Below, piece by piece: positions 19,107 through 28,002 of a stretch of 64,000 bases of DNA (position 1 is the first letter of the stretch; each line of letters opens with the position of its first letter). The DNA is taken from the NCBI GenBank assembly GCA_965200775.1, contig OZ241383.1, positions 1,116,001 to 1,180,000 of the forward strand, written 5' to 3'. The notes beneath the pieces were generated by a model. That model had not been told where the DNA came from, searched no databases, and saw only the letters and a program-made list of their open reading frames with translations. The translations under genes were made by a program, and so were the position numbers. This DNA comes from Poriferisocius sp965200775 (lineage in GTDB: Bacteria > Actinomycetota > Acidimicrobiia > Acidimicrobiales > Bin134).

Positions 19107-20321
19107 ATGGAGGCCGCCCACCGCCACAGCTATCGCTGGGTGTTGCTCGGTGGGCTGTGGCTGGTTTACTTCGCCTTCGGGCTTGCGGTGTTCTCCATGG
19201 CCCCGCTGGTGAACGTAATTCGCCACGACCTGGGGCTGAGCCGGGGGGCCATGGGCACCGTGCTTGGAGCGTGGCCGCTGGTGTACCTGGTTGCCGCCCT
19301 CCCGTGTGGCACGTTGGTGGATCGACTCGGGCTGCGGCGCTCGCTGGGAGCGGCCACAGTCATCATCTCCGCATCGATCCTGCTGCGAGCCACGGCCGGC
19401 AGCTTCTTGGAGATGTTCGGCGCGGTGGCGCTGTTCGGACTGGGCGGCCCGCTTGTCTCGGTGGGTGCTCCCAAGCTGGTCAGAGTGTGGTTCGGCCAAG
19501 GGGAGCGTCCCGTGGCCATGGGCATCACCATGACCGCACCGGCAATCGGAGGCGTGCTGACGTTGACATTGACCAACAGCGTGCTCATGCCCGCGTTCAA
19601 CCAAAGCTGGAGAGCCACGCTGCTGGTTTACGGCCTGATCGCCGTGGCGGTAATAGCCGTGTGGCTGGTGGCCTCGACGGTTGCCGAGCGGGTCGCTCCC
19701 GGAGTTGATCGAGATACCGAACCCAGTCCCGGTTTCTCCGGGGCGTGGGAGCTCCTGCGCCGGAGACCCGTTCAGCTCATGTTGTTCGTGGCTCTGGGCA
19801 TGTTCTTCTACAACCACGCCCTCAACGGATGGCTGCCCACAGTGATCGAAGACCAGGGATTCTCCAGCTCGGCTGCCGGTCACCTGGCCGGAGCGGTCAC
19901 CGCTCTGGGCATCTTCGGCGCTCTGCTCGGCCCTCGCCTGGTACCCGAGGACCGCCGGATACTGGTGCTGGCCGCATTGTTCGTGCTGTCAGGCTTGGCC
20001 ATGGTTCTGCTCAACATTGACGTGCGAGCGGCCACCTTCGCAGGGTTGGCGATCCTCGGCGCCGGGAAAGGATTGGTGGTGCCTGTGTTGCTGCTGGTGG
20101 TGATGCAACTCCCCGGCGTGGTCCAGCGGAATACGGGTGCGGCAGGCGGATTGTTCTTCACGGCCGGCGAGGCCGGCGGGGTGACCGGCCCGGTGCTGTT
20201 CGGCGTGCTGTCGGATGTGGGTGGGTCGGAGGCAGGGCTGGTGATGCTGGCCGGCGTCGCCGCGGCAACCGCGGTGCTGGCCCTCGGCCTTCACTCCACG
20301 ATGGGGAGCCCCAAAAGCTGA
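19107..20321 (+). CDS. MFS transporter
   Basis: 404 residues with about 12 hydrophobic segments in two halves. The MFS motif A in loop 2-3 reads GTLVDRLGLRRSLG. The second half starts after a cytoplasmic loop near residue 205 (RVAPGVDRDTEPSPGFSGAW). Start is ATG 19107; the GTG at 19104 is directly before it. Longer starts reach into the divergent SDR gene and are rejected. Transports a small solute, possibly a carboxylate by general similarity, but nothing in the sequence fixes it. Ends 5 bp before the convergent isocitrate lyase stop, with no obvious terminator hairpin. Confidence 0.85.
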   Translation: MEAAHRHSYRWVLLGGLWLVYFAFGLAVFSMAPLVNVIRHDLGLSRGAMGTVLGAWPLVYLVAALPCGTLVDRLGLRRSLGAATVIISASILLRATAGSFLEMFGAVALFGLGGPLVSVGAPKLVRVWFGQGERPVAMGITMTAPAIGGVLTLTLTNSVLMPAFNQSWRATLLVYGLIAVAVIAVWLVASTVAERVAPGVDRDTEPSPGFSGAWELLRRRPVQLMLFVALGMFFYNHALNGWLPTVIEDQGFSSSAAGHLAGAVTALGIFGALLGPRLVPEDRRILVLAALFVLSGLAMVLLNIDVRAATFAGLAILGAGKGLVVPVLLLVVMQLPGVVQRNTGAAGGLFFTAGEAGGVTGPVLFGVLSDVGGSEAGLVMLAGVAAATAVLALGLHSTMGSPKS

Positions 20322-20326
20322 CCTTT

Positions 20327-22603
20327 CTACGCCCCGCGACCGGTTATGAGCTGGTGGAGGGCGTCCTGGCTGCCGGTGAGGTCAGCCACCGTCTTCTCGT
20401 CCACATCGGCGACGATGATCGCCCCCACCTCGTCGGACACCGAGGAGAAGAACCCCAGTTCCTGCATGCCCGCGGTCAAACGGTAGTTGTCGTCGGTCGG
20501 GGTTAGGTACTGGATCGACGACGCGTTGTAGCGATGGATGAGGTAGAGGTGCATGAGAGCCATGAGGCGTTTGCGGCGCAGCGCCGGGCTGTGGGTGTTC
20601 TGGTCGCGCACCGACAGGATGGCCTGACCCCGCCGGTCGTGAAGCACGCTGAACACGATGTTGGCCAGGTCGTGGTCGCCGCTGGTGACGGCCAGCTCCA
20701 GGATTTCCGATCCGGCTGTGTAGGGGCGCAGCACCACCTTGAGCTCGGCCTCGATGCTGTTGTGTTCACCCCAGTACTCCAGCCACATCTCGAGCTGTCG
20801 GGTGGGTACCTCGGTCTGAACCAGGTGCTGGAATTGGGTTGATCCCTTGCCCATGGCCCTGGTGGTGGCGGTGCGCCCGGAACTGGCCATCAGGGCGGCA
20901 TCCAGACGAGGGCCGCCGACCAGAGTTTGGGGAGTCTTGTAGGGGGAATCCACCAGCCGGAACTTCCGTTGCAGGCGAGCCAGGGCCAGCATCCCGTCCT
21001 GTTGCAGGGAAGCGGCGAACTCCTCGCCGGCCATGCCGTCGATTTGGTGGCCCCCGTAGGTGATGAAGTTGAAGACGAACCCCAACTTGCCCAGTTCGAC
21101 GGGGAAAGCCCGCATCTCGTCGTCGGACATGCCGGTGGTGTCCCAGTTGAACGACGGGGACAGGTTGTAGGCCAGCATCTTGCCGGGGTACACCTCGTGA
21201 ATGGCCTCGGCGAACTCCCGGGCGTCGTCCAGGTCGGCGGTTTTGGTCTCCATCCACAGGAGATCGCAGAACGGGGCCACTGACAGCGACTTGGCAACCG
21301 CGTAGGGGATGCCCCCCTGCACCTGGTAGTAGCCCTCGGTGGTGCGTGCCACCTCCGGGTCCCAGGCCACGTCGAGACCCATCTCGGCGGCCCGGTTCTG
21401 GGCGGTCTCGGTGTCGGTGGAGCGGGCGTAGCCCAACCACTCCCCCGGGTCCATGGCGAAGCTCTCCCCCTCATCGGTCCGCCGCGAGAGCTGGTCGGCC
21501 ACCGCCTGGGCGTAGGTGGCCAGCCCCGAGGCCCGGTGCCAGGCCTCGGCCAGGGCGTCGGAGGCTCGGTCCACCGCCTCGTCGGCTCTGGGGTCGGGCG
21601 ACGAGTGGTAGGCCACCGCAGCCTTCTCGATGATCTGGTTGACCCCAACCTGGTCCAACCACCCCATGGCCTGCTTGTACCGGGCCTCGGGCACGGCGTA
21701 CAGCAGATGGCCGTTGACCCCTTCCACCCCCGCCTCGCTAAGGCGGCGGAGGACGGCCAGGTAGGCGTCCTTGTAGGAGGGCACCGGCTGGGTGGCCCCC
21801 ATGATGAACGGCTGGTCCCGCTCGTCGGTCCCCCCGTCGAGCAGGTTGGCAGCCTCGGCATCGGTGCGAGCCACGATGATGCCGGCAACGCCCATCACAT
21901 CGAGCTGGAATCGGGCCGCGTTCAGGCGCTTGATCTGCTCGTCGCACGGCACCAGCACCTTGCCCCCCTGGTGACCGCACTTCTTCACACCCGGCTTCTG
22001 GTCTTCGATGTGATAGCCGGGCACCCCGGCCTCCACGAACCGGCGGATCAGGTTGCGCACGTGGGCGTCACCGCCGTGGCCGGTGTCGGCGTCGGCGATG
22101 ATGCTGGGGGTGTAGTCCACCTCGGCGGTGCGCAGGCGCTGTTCGATGCTCATCCGCGACCGAGCGAACCGCTGGTTGCGGTCGGCGGTCAAAAGGGCCC
22201 GGACTAACCCGGCCGCCTCGTCGGGAACCATGCCCAGCGGGTAGCTGGCCAGGTCGGGGCCGGGGTCTTCGTGCAGGGATCCCTTGGCCGAAGTGGCCCA
22301 TCCTCCCAGGTAGATGCCCTCGATTCCCGCCCGCTTCATGGCCACGGCCTGACCGGGCGAGTAGGGGCCGAACGTGGATATGCACTTGCCCTGGGCGAAC
22401 AGCTCCCGCAGCCTGGCGTAGAACCGCTCCGCCGCCACCCGGGCCACGGTGTGGTCCTGGGTGACCACCCCTCGCTGTTCCACAACCTGGCGAGCCGAGT
22501 ACAGGCGAGTGATCCCCTCGAATCGAGGCGAATCCATCCACGCTCGTGCGGATCGTTCCTCGGTATCAATCGAACCGGCAACATTGACGGCCATAGCAGA
22601 CAC
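20327..22603 (-). CDS. aceA: Isocitrate lyase, long (ICL2-like) form
   Basis: 758 residues. Splits isocitrate into glyoxylate and succinate, first step of the glyoxylate shunt. The active-site loop KKCGHQGGK (catalytic Cys near 209) is intact, with upstream IADADTGHGG and later LLWMETKTADLDDAREFAE and AYNLSPSFNWDTTGMSDDEM. At about 760 residues it is far longer than classical bacterial enzymes (about 430) and matches the length of M. tuberculosis ICL2 (about 766), with a long insert around 270-400 and an extra C-terminal domain from about 600. Start is GTG 22603 or ATG 22594. Divergent from malate synthase across 144 bp, which suggests joint control. Confidence 0.93.
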   Translation of the reverse strand: MSAMAVNVAGSIDTEERSARAWMDSPRFEGITRLYSARQVVEQRGVVTQDHTVARVAAERFYARLRELFAQGKCISTFGPYSPGQAVAMKRAGIEGIYLGGWATSAKGSLHEDPGPDLASYPLGMVPDEAAGLVRALLTADRNQRFARSRMSIEQRLRTAEVDYTPSIIADADTGHGGDAHVRNLIRRFVEAGVPGYHIEDQKPGVKKCGHQGGKVLVPCDEQIKRLNAARFQLDVMGVAGIIVARTDAEAANLLDGGTDERDQPFIMGATQPVPSYKDAYLAVLRRLSEAGVEGVNGHLLYAVPEARYKQAMGWLDQVGVNQIIEKAAVAYHSSPDPRADEAVDRASDALAEAWHRASGLATYAQAVADQLSRRTDEGESFAMDPGEWLGYARSTDTETAQNRAAEMGLDVAWDPEVARTTEGYYQVQGGIPYAVAKSLSVAPFCDLLWMETKTADLDDAREFAEAIHEVYPGKMLAYNLSPSFNWDTTGMSDDEMRAFPVELGKLGFVFNFITYGGHQIDGMAGEEFAASLQQDGMLALARLQRKFRLVDSPYKTPQTLVGGPRLDAALMASSGRTATTRAMGKGSTQFQHLVQTEVPTRQLEMWLEYWGEHNSIEAELKVVLRPYTAGSEILELAVTSGDHDLANIVFSVLHDRRGQAILSVRDQNTHSPALRRKRLMALMHLYLIHRYNASSIQYLTPTDDNYRLTAGMQELGFFSSVSDEVGAIIVADVDEKTVADLTGSQDALHQLITGRGA

Positions 22604-22691
22604 CCCATCGCTCTAGGACAGTGAACCGATGGTCGAGACTAGCAAGCCAGGCCCGGCTCACCACCTCATTTCGCCGGTGATTCCTGATTTC

Positions 22692-22704
22692 GCGGGTAAC
22701 CCGC
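22692..22704. promoter_or_regulatory. Palindrome in the aceA-glcB divergent region
   Basis: Perfect inverted repeat GCGGGT-A-ACCCGC. Just left of it are two direct copies of ATTTCGC-G-GGT spaced about 19 bp apart. It is the only symmetric element in the 144-bp gap between the divergent glyoxylate-shunt genes, so it is a candidate operator. The glcB GTG at 22748 has TAGTCT 7 bp upstream, compatible with a leaderless start. Confidence 0.35.
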
Positions 22705-22747
22705 CCCAACATGGGGGATCAACCTCTAGGCGGCATAGTCTCAAACC

Positions 22748-24931
22748 GTGCCGGCAAGTCATCACACCTACGGAAGGCTCGAGGTCGCCGAGCCGCTGGC
22801 CACCCTGGCCGACGACGAACTCGCCCCAGGCTCGGAGGTAAACCCGGAGCAGTTCTGGACTTCTCTCGGGGAGGTAGCCGCCCGGTTCGCGCCGCTCATC
22901 CAGGAGTGCCTGGACCGCCGCGACGACCTGCAAGCCCAAATCGACACCTGGAACCGCGACAACCGCGGCTCGTTGGAGCAGCCAGCGACCTTCTTGCGCT
23001 CCATCGGCTACCTGGCCGACGAGCCCGGCCCATTCCAGGTGACCACCGCAGGGGTGGACCCCGAGATCGCCGATCTGGCCGGGCCCCAACTCGTCGTCCC
23101 CGTGGACAACGCCCGCTACGCGCTCAATGCCGCCAACGCCCGCTGGGGGAGCCTCTACGACGCTCTCTACGGCACCGACGCCATCGACGAGTCGGCTGGG
23201 GCCGAACGAGCCGGCGACTACAACCCGGTGCGAGGCCAAAGGGTGATTGACCGGACCCGGACCCTGCTCGACACCCACGTCCCCCTGGCCTCGGGCTCCC
23301 ACACCGACGCGGTGGCCTACGAGGTCTCCGATGGGGGGCTGCAGGTGTACCTGGTCGATGGCTCCGCGGTGGGGTTGGAGCAGCCCGGACAGTTCGCCGG
23401 ATACACCGGGGAGGCGTCGGCTCCCGACACGGTGCTGCTCACCAAGCACGGCCTTCACCTGGAACTTCTGATCGACCGCCAACACGACATTGGCCGCGAC
23501 GACCCTGCCGGGGTGGCGGACATAATGGTGGAGTCGGCTCTCACCACCATCCTCGACCTGGAGGACTCGGTGGCTGCAGTGGACGCCGACGACAAGGTTG
23601 GGGCCTACCGGAACCTGCTGGGGTTGATGAAGGGCAACCTCACGGCATCGTTCACGAAAGCCGGCCGAACGGCCACCCGCCGGCTCAACCCCGACACCGA
23701 GGCAATCGGGCCGTCCGGGGAGCCGATCACGGTGCGACGGCGCAGTGTCATGTTGATCCGCAGCGTCGGCCTGCATATGGCCACCGACATGGTGCGCCTC
23801 GACGGCGAGCCGGTCCCCGAGACCATCATCGACGTGGCGATGGCCGCCTGGGCAGCGGCCCACGACCTGTCGGGGAACGGCCCCCACCGCAACAGCCAAA
23901 CCGGGTCGGTCTACATAGTCATGCCCAAGATGCACGGCCCAGAGGAGACGGCGCTTGCCTGCGAGCTGTTCGCCGCTGTGGAGGATGTTCTCGGCCTGGC
24001 CCGCAACACGCTCAAGATGGGGATCATGGACGAGGAGCGCCGCACGTCGCTGAACCTGGCCGCCTGCATCGCCCGCGCATCGGAGCGGGTGGTGTTCACC
24101 AACACCGGGTTCCTCGACCGCACTGGTGACGACATCCACACCAGCATGGAAGCGGGACCCGCGGCCCCTAAAGCCGAGATCAAGAACTCGGGGTGGTTGA
24201 ACGCCTACGAGGAGGCCAACGTGGCCTTCGGCTTGGCCGCTGGGCTACCGGGCCACGCTCAGATCGGCAAGGGCATGTGGGCCCGGCCAGACGATATGGC
24301 TGCCATGCTGGAGGAAAAGCGGGGCCACCCCCTATCGGGGGCCACCACCGCGTGGGTTCCCTCCCCCACGGCCGCCACCCTCCACGCCCTGCACTACCTG
24401 GAAACCGACGTGGCTGCACGCCAGATGGAGATTTCGGCCTCGCCGTTCGACCGCGACGCCGCGGTACAAGCCATGCTCACCCCGGCGATGCTCCCCGCCG
24501 GGCGGGAACTCTCCCGAGCCGAGATCCAGCGGGAACTGGACAACAACGTCCAGGGAATCCTGGGCTACGTCACCAGATGGGTTGGCCAGGGAGTGGGCTG
24601 CTCCAAGGTGCCCGACATCGACGACGTTGCCCTCATGGAAGACCGGGCCACCCTGCGGATTTCCTCCCAGCACATCGCCAACTGGCTCCACCATGGCCTG
24701 TTGACCGAAGACCAGGTGGACGAGGCCATGAGGCGTATGGCGGTGGTTGTGGACGCCCAGAACGCCGACGATCCCGACTACCAGCCAATGAGCGCCGACT
24801 TCGAGGCCGGCATCGCCTTCAACGCCGCGGTGGCCCTGGTGAGGGAGGGCCGGGTCCAGCCCAACGGCTACACAGAGCCGATCCTCACCGCGTACCGCCG
24901 CCGCATGAAGGCGGCACAACAAGCCCACTAG
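22748..24931 (+). CDS. glcB: Malate synthase G
   Basis: 727 residues, the normal length of monomeric malate synthase G (about 720). Condenses glyoxylate with acetyl-CoA to malate, the second step of the glyoxylate shunt; cytoplasmic, Mg2+-dependent. Family blocks include TTILDLEDSVAAVDADDKV near residue 260, TRRLNPD, MPKMHGPEETALA, GIMDEERRTSLNLAACI with the active-site Arg/Glu region, and GAGTTAWVPSPTAATLHALHY-like text (GATTAWVPSPTAATLHAL). GTG start. Paired head-to-head with isocitrate lyase, so the window encodes the whole shunt for growth on acetate, fatty acids or other C2 sources. Confidence 0.94.
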   Translation: MPASHHTYGRLEVAEPLATLADDELAPGSEVNPEQFWTSLGEVAARFAPLIQECLDRRDDLQAQIDTWNRDNRGSLEQPATFLRSIGYLADEPGPFQVTTAGVDPEIADLAGPQLVVPVDNARYALNAANARWGSLYDALYGTDAIDESAGAERAGDYNPVRGQRVIDRTRTLLDTHVPLASGSHTDAVAYEVSDGGLQVYLVDGSAVGLEQPGQFAGYTGEASAPDTVLLTKHGLHLELLIDRQHDIGRDDPAGVADIMVESALTTILDLEDSVAAVDADDKVGAYRNLLGLMKGNLTASFTKAGRTATRRLNPDTEAIGPSGEPITVRRRSVMLIRSVGLHMATDMVRLDGEPVPETIIDVAMAAWAAAHDLSGNGPHRNSQTGSVYIVMPKMHGPEETALACELFAAVEDVLGLARNTLKMGIMDEERRTSLNLAACIARASERVVFTNTGFLDRTGDDIHTSMEAGPAAPKAEIKNSGWLNAYEEANVAFGLAAGLPGHAQIGKGMWARPDDMAAMLEEKRGHPLSGATTAWVPSPTAATLHALHYLETDVAARQMEISASPFDRDAAVQAMLTPAMLPAGRELSRAEIQRELDNNVQGILGYVTRWVGQGVGCSKVPDIDDVALMEDRATLRISSQHIANWLHHGLLTEDQVDEAMRRMAVVVDAQNADDPDYQPMSADFEAGIAFNAAVALVREGRVQPNGYTEPILTAYRRRMKAAQQAH

Positions 24932-24949
24932 GCGCCACTCCTACTGACC

Positions 24950-25027
24950 CCAGGCACAACTACAGACGCTACGGAATCAGCTCCTATCGACTCCAGGCAC
25001 AACTACAGCCCCTACGGAATCAGCTCC
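24950..25027. repeat. 35-bp direct repeat, two copies, period 43
   Basis: 24950-24984 and 24993-25027, each starting CCAGGCACAACTACAG and ending CTACGGAATCAGCTCC, 33 of 35 bases identical. They fill the gap between malate synthase and the sulfotransferase gene. Confidence 0.9.
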
Positions 25028-25057
25028 AACCACAAAATCGGGGTTATCCTGCCGGAC

Positions 25058-26317
25058 GTGAGCGACCGACCTGCCCCCATCCGCATCGAGGACCTCGCCA
25101 ATCCCGTGCTGCCCCCCGAGATTGCCGAGATGATGGAACAGTTGGCCCCGATGGCCGAGCAGATCGAGATGAGCCCCGAAGCGGTGCTGGCCGCTGCCAC
25201 TTCCCAAACCGGCCTCAGCGACTTCGGCGACAACCACTTCCGGGAGCCTCTGGAGGTTCTGTGCCATTCCCTGACCGACGAGGCCGAACTCTCCCCGATG
25301 GGCAGGGTCAGCACCTTCAGCCAGTTGAGCACCTTTGCCGCCAACCGACTACGGGTGGAGCAGTACATCAAGGACCACCCCGACACCCTCGACGTACCCA
25401 TCGACCGGCCCATCGTGATCGCCGGCCTCCCCCGCACCGGCACCACCCATCTCCACAACCTCATCTCCGCCGATCCCGCTCTGCGCTCCCTCCCCTGGTG
25501 GGAGGCCATGGAGCCGGTTCCCCCTCCCGGCGAGGAGGGCACCACCGAGGGCCGTATCCAGCGGGCCAAGGACGGGCTGGTCATGCTCAACACCGCCCTA
25601 CCCCACTACGCCCGAATGCACGAGATGACCTGGGACCACGTCCACGAGGAGATCCACCTACTAGGCATCGACTTCTCCACCATGCTGTTCGACTGCATGG
25701 CCGTGATGCCGACGTGGAGGGCCTACTACAAGGAGCACGACCAGACCCGCCACTACCAGTACCTCAAGCGCATCCTCCAGGTGCTCACCCACCAGCGGCC
25801 GCCCCGGGAACGATGGGTGCTCAAATCCCCTCAGCACCTCGAACAGATCGCCCCGCTGATGAACGTGTTCGGCGACGCCACCGTGGTGTTCACCCACCGA
25901 GACCCGGTGTCGATCACCGCCTCGTTCGCCACCATGATCTGCTACTCGGCTCGCAGCAGCGCCCCCCACCCGGTGGACACCCATACCATCGGCCAGTGGT
26001 GGGCCCAGCTCATCGAGGACATGCTTCGGTCCTGCACCGACGACCGTGATCTGGTGCCCCCCGAGCAGTCCATCGACGTCCTGTTCCACGAGTTCATGGC
26101 CGACGACGTGGCCATGGTGGAACGCATCTACCACCTGGCCGGCCAACCGTTCACCGCCTCGGTCAACGACGCCATGGACGAGTACATGGCCGGCCATCCC
26201 CGGGGACGCCATGGCCGGGTGATCTACAACCTGGCCGACTTTGCCATCGACCCGACCGAACGCCGACGGGCGCTCGCTTTCTACACCGACCGGTTCGCCG
26301 TCGAACTAGAGCACTAG
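25058..26317 (+). CDS. Sulfotransferase-family protein (Stf3-like)
   Basis: 419 residues from GTG 25058. PAPS-dependent sulfotransferase fold: the 5'-phosphosulfate loop GLPRTGTTHLHN begins near residue 123, and the 3'-phosphate strand-helix VFTHRDPVSITASFATM follows in the second half. Family members transfer sulfate from PAPS to a lipid, carbohydrate or small-molecule hydroxyl. The long N-terminal helical region (1-115) and size fit the actinobacterial/mycobacterial Stf-type group. Acceptor unknown. It stands alone between two intergenic repeat clusters. Confidence 0.82.
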   Translation: MSDRPAPIRIEDLANPVLPPEIAEMMEQLAPMAEQIEMSPEAVLAAATSQTGLSDFGDNHFREPLEVLCHSLTDEAELSPMGRVSTFSQLSTFAANRLRVEQYIKDHPDTLDVPIDRPIVIAGLPRTGTTHLHNLISADPALRSLPWWEAMEPVPPPGEEGTTEGRIQRAKDGLVMLNTALPHYARMHEMTWDHVHEEIHLLGIDFSTMLFDCMAVMPTWRAYYKEHDQTRHYQYLKRILQVLTHQRPPRERWVLKSPQHLEQIAPLMNVFGDATVVFTHRDPVSITASFATMICYSARSSAPHPVDTHTIGQWWAQLIEDMLRSCTDDRDLVPPEQSIDVLFHEFMADDVAMVERIYHLAGQPFTASVNDAMDEYMAGHPRGRHGRVIYNLADFAIDPTERRRALAFYTDRFAVELEH

Positions 26318-26323
26318 CGTTCC

Positions 26324-26378
26324 GGCCTCGCCGGCCGGGGCGACAACTCCAGGCCTCACCAGCCGGGGCGACAACTCC
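26324..26378. repeat. 27-bp tandem repeat, two copies, period 28
   Basis: 26324-26350 and 26352-26378 share GGCCTC-CC-GCCGGGGCGACAACTCC with two differences; a decayed third start (GGCCTTGACCGGCC) follows. It lies right after the sulfotransferase stop. Confidence 0.85.
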
Positions 26379-26416
26379 AGGCCTTGACCGGCCCGCTTGA
26401 GGGTTACCGGCCTGAG

Positions 26417-27091
26417 CTACGAGTCGATGTCGTCGATGAGCATTCGGTTGGCTCGCACGAATATGCCCTCGGCGGTTGCAGTCACCGTGCCGTCGTGGAG
26501 CATCTCACCGGACACGTAGAGCTTGCGGCCCTCGCTCCCGGACGGCCAGGCCCGCATCTCGATCTCCCTCAACAGCGGGGTGGGCCGCTGGTAAACCACC
26601 TTCAGCGTGCCGGTGTAGCCGCCCGTTCCGTTCACCACGTTGACCACGCCGAGCAGCTCGTCGAAAACCTCGGCGATGATCCCCCCGTGGACTAGCCCCG
26701 GCGGGCCGGCATACACCGGAGGCAGGTTCATCCTTCCGTGGACCTGATCTCCCTCGGTCCAGAACTCCACCGGAGGTGAAACAGGGTTCAATCGGCCGAT
26801 GATCGGGCTGTAGGGGAAGAACGCCATCGGGTCGCGGGATTCGAAACCGGTTGACAGCTCCCCCATCACCCCTTGTTGGCGAAGGCCCTCAACCTGGTCC
26901 GCTTCTACCAGGGCCGCGGTCTGCTCGAGCAGTTCGGTGGCCTCGGAGATGGCCGGGCCGGTCACAGCGGTCACCCGCACTGCGTTCAGCACACGCCGGG
27001 CGGCCTCGGTAAGGGCCAACCGGTCGGCTCCCGCCCCGTAGTCGGGACCGGGAGCGGCGCTGGGGGCGTCCCAGAGGGGTTTCTCGCTCAA
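26417..27091 (-). CDS. PaaI-type hotdog thioesterase
   Basis: 224 residues. Hydrolyses an acyl-CoA thioester. The hotdog domain occupies the C-terminal 140 residues: LVHGGIIAEVFDELLGVVNV is the central helix block (HGG-x8-D) and TLKVVYQRPTPLLREIEM the long strand typical of PaaI-like enzymes. Residues 1-70 are a helical extension (ALTEAARRVLNAVRVTAV...). Substrate unknown; it lies near several SDR and CoA-linked genes. The frame is followed by about 50 bp to the next minus-strand SDR gene, so they may share a transcript. Confidence 0.8.
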   Translation of the reverse strand: MSEKPLWDAPSAAPGPDYGAGADRLALTEAARRVLNAVRVTAVTGPAISEATELLEQTAALVEADQVEGLRQQGVMGELSTGFESRDPMAFFPYSPIIGRLNPVSPPVEFWTEGDQVHGRMNLPPVYAGPPGLVHGGIIAEVFDELLGVVNVVNGTGGYTGTLKVVYQRPTPLLREIEMRAWPSGSEGRKLYVSGEMLHDGTVTATAEGIFVRANRMLIDDIDS

Positions 27092-27141
27092 GCCTGGTTC
27101 GGTTCGTGAATGCTGGTGGAAGCCGCCGACTCGTACTCGGT

Positions 27142-27939
27142 CTAGCCCGGTTCGTACCCGTATTCCACCACGAAATCGGTGCCGGGAAGTCCCGGAGTGA
27201 CCAGGCCGGCTCGCCAGCCACCGTCCACGTTCAACTCGGCGCCGGTCACATACGACGCCTCGTCGCTGGCCAGGAACAGAGCTGCATAGGCGATCTCGAT
27301 GGGCTCGCCGATTCGGGGGATGGCCTGGAAGACGTAGGGCTCCTTCTCCGCCCGTGGATCGTTAGTGGGGTTACCCATCGGGGTGTTCACCCCGCCTGGG
27401 TGGATGGAGTTGACCCGGATGTCGAACCGGCCCCATTCGATGGCTGCGGTCTTGGTCATTCCCCGGATGGCCCACTTCGACGCCGAGTAGCTGATGAGGC
27501 CGTTCTTGGACTGCATGCCGTCAATGGAGCTGATGTTCACGATCGAGCCCCCGCCGGTCATCTTCATCGGCTCCAGCACCGCCTTCATGCCCAGGAACGT
27601 GCCCACCTGGTTGACGTTGATGACCTTCATGTAGTCGTCGAGGGTGGTGTCCTCGATGGCGGCGGGCATGAGAATCGCCGCGTTGTTGACAAGAGCCTTC
27701 AGCGGCCCCATACCTGAGGCCACATCCACCGCCGCAGCCCAGTCATCTTCGCTGGACACATCGAGGTGTACGTATCGGGCCCCGTCGCCGATGCTTGCCG
27801 CAACCTGCTCGCCCTCATGGTCGAGAACGTCGCCCAGCACCACCTTGGCGCCCTCGGAGGCGAACAGCCGGGCCTCGGCTTCCCCCTGGCCCCGGGCTGC
27901 CCCGGTGACTACCGCTACCTTGCCGTCCAGCCGTCCCAT
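27142..27939 (-). CDS. SDR-family oxidoreductase
   Basis: 265 residues, start ATG 27939 because GAAGGAGG precedes it at the right distance; upstream in-frame codons are not needed. Starts MGRLDGKVAVVTGAARGQG (cofactor loop TGAARGQG), NNAA after strand 4, INISS-type catalytic Ser in IVNISSIDGM, YSASK as Tyr-x3-Lys, and NVDGGWRAG near the end. Asp in LGDVLD after strand 2 favours NAD(H). Similar to hydroxysteroid dehydrogenase-like SDRs of actinobacteria, but the substrate is not determined. Confidence 0.86.
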   Translation of the reverse strand: MGRLDGKVAVVTGAARGQGEAEARLFASEGAKVVLGDVLDHEGEQVAASIGDGARYVHLDVSSEDDWAAAVDVASGMGPLKALVNNAAILMPAAIEDTTLDDYMKVINVNQVGTFLGMKAVLEPMKMTGGGSIVNISSIDGMQSKNGLISYSASKWAIRGMTKTAAIEWGRFDIRVNSIHPGGVNTPMGNPTNDPRAEKEPYVFQAIPRIGEPIEIAYAALFLASDEASYVTGAELNVDGGWRAGLVTPGLPGTDFVVEYGYEPG

Positions 27940-28002
27940 CGTTAGGTGCCTCCTTCGGGTCGGGCCTGTAACTGCCCGAAACCCTACCGACACGGATGAC
28001 GA

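Noticed and set aside
22736..22741. Full promoter for glcB at TAGTCT
   Set aside because: The -10-like element fits a leaderless start, but no -35 box is at the proper distance, so it is only mentioned with the palindrome.
24950..25027. Possible CRISPR array from direct repeats
   Set aside because: Only two copies with an 8-bp spacer; no spacer-length pattern and no cas genes. The other repeat clusters are also plain tandem duplications.
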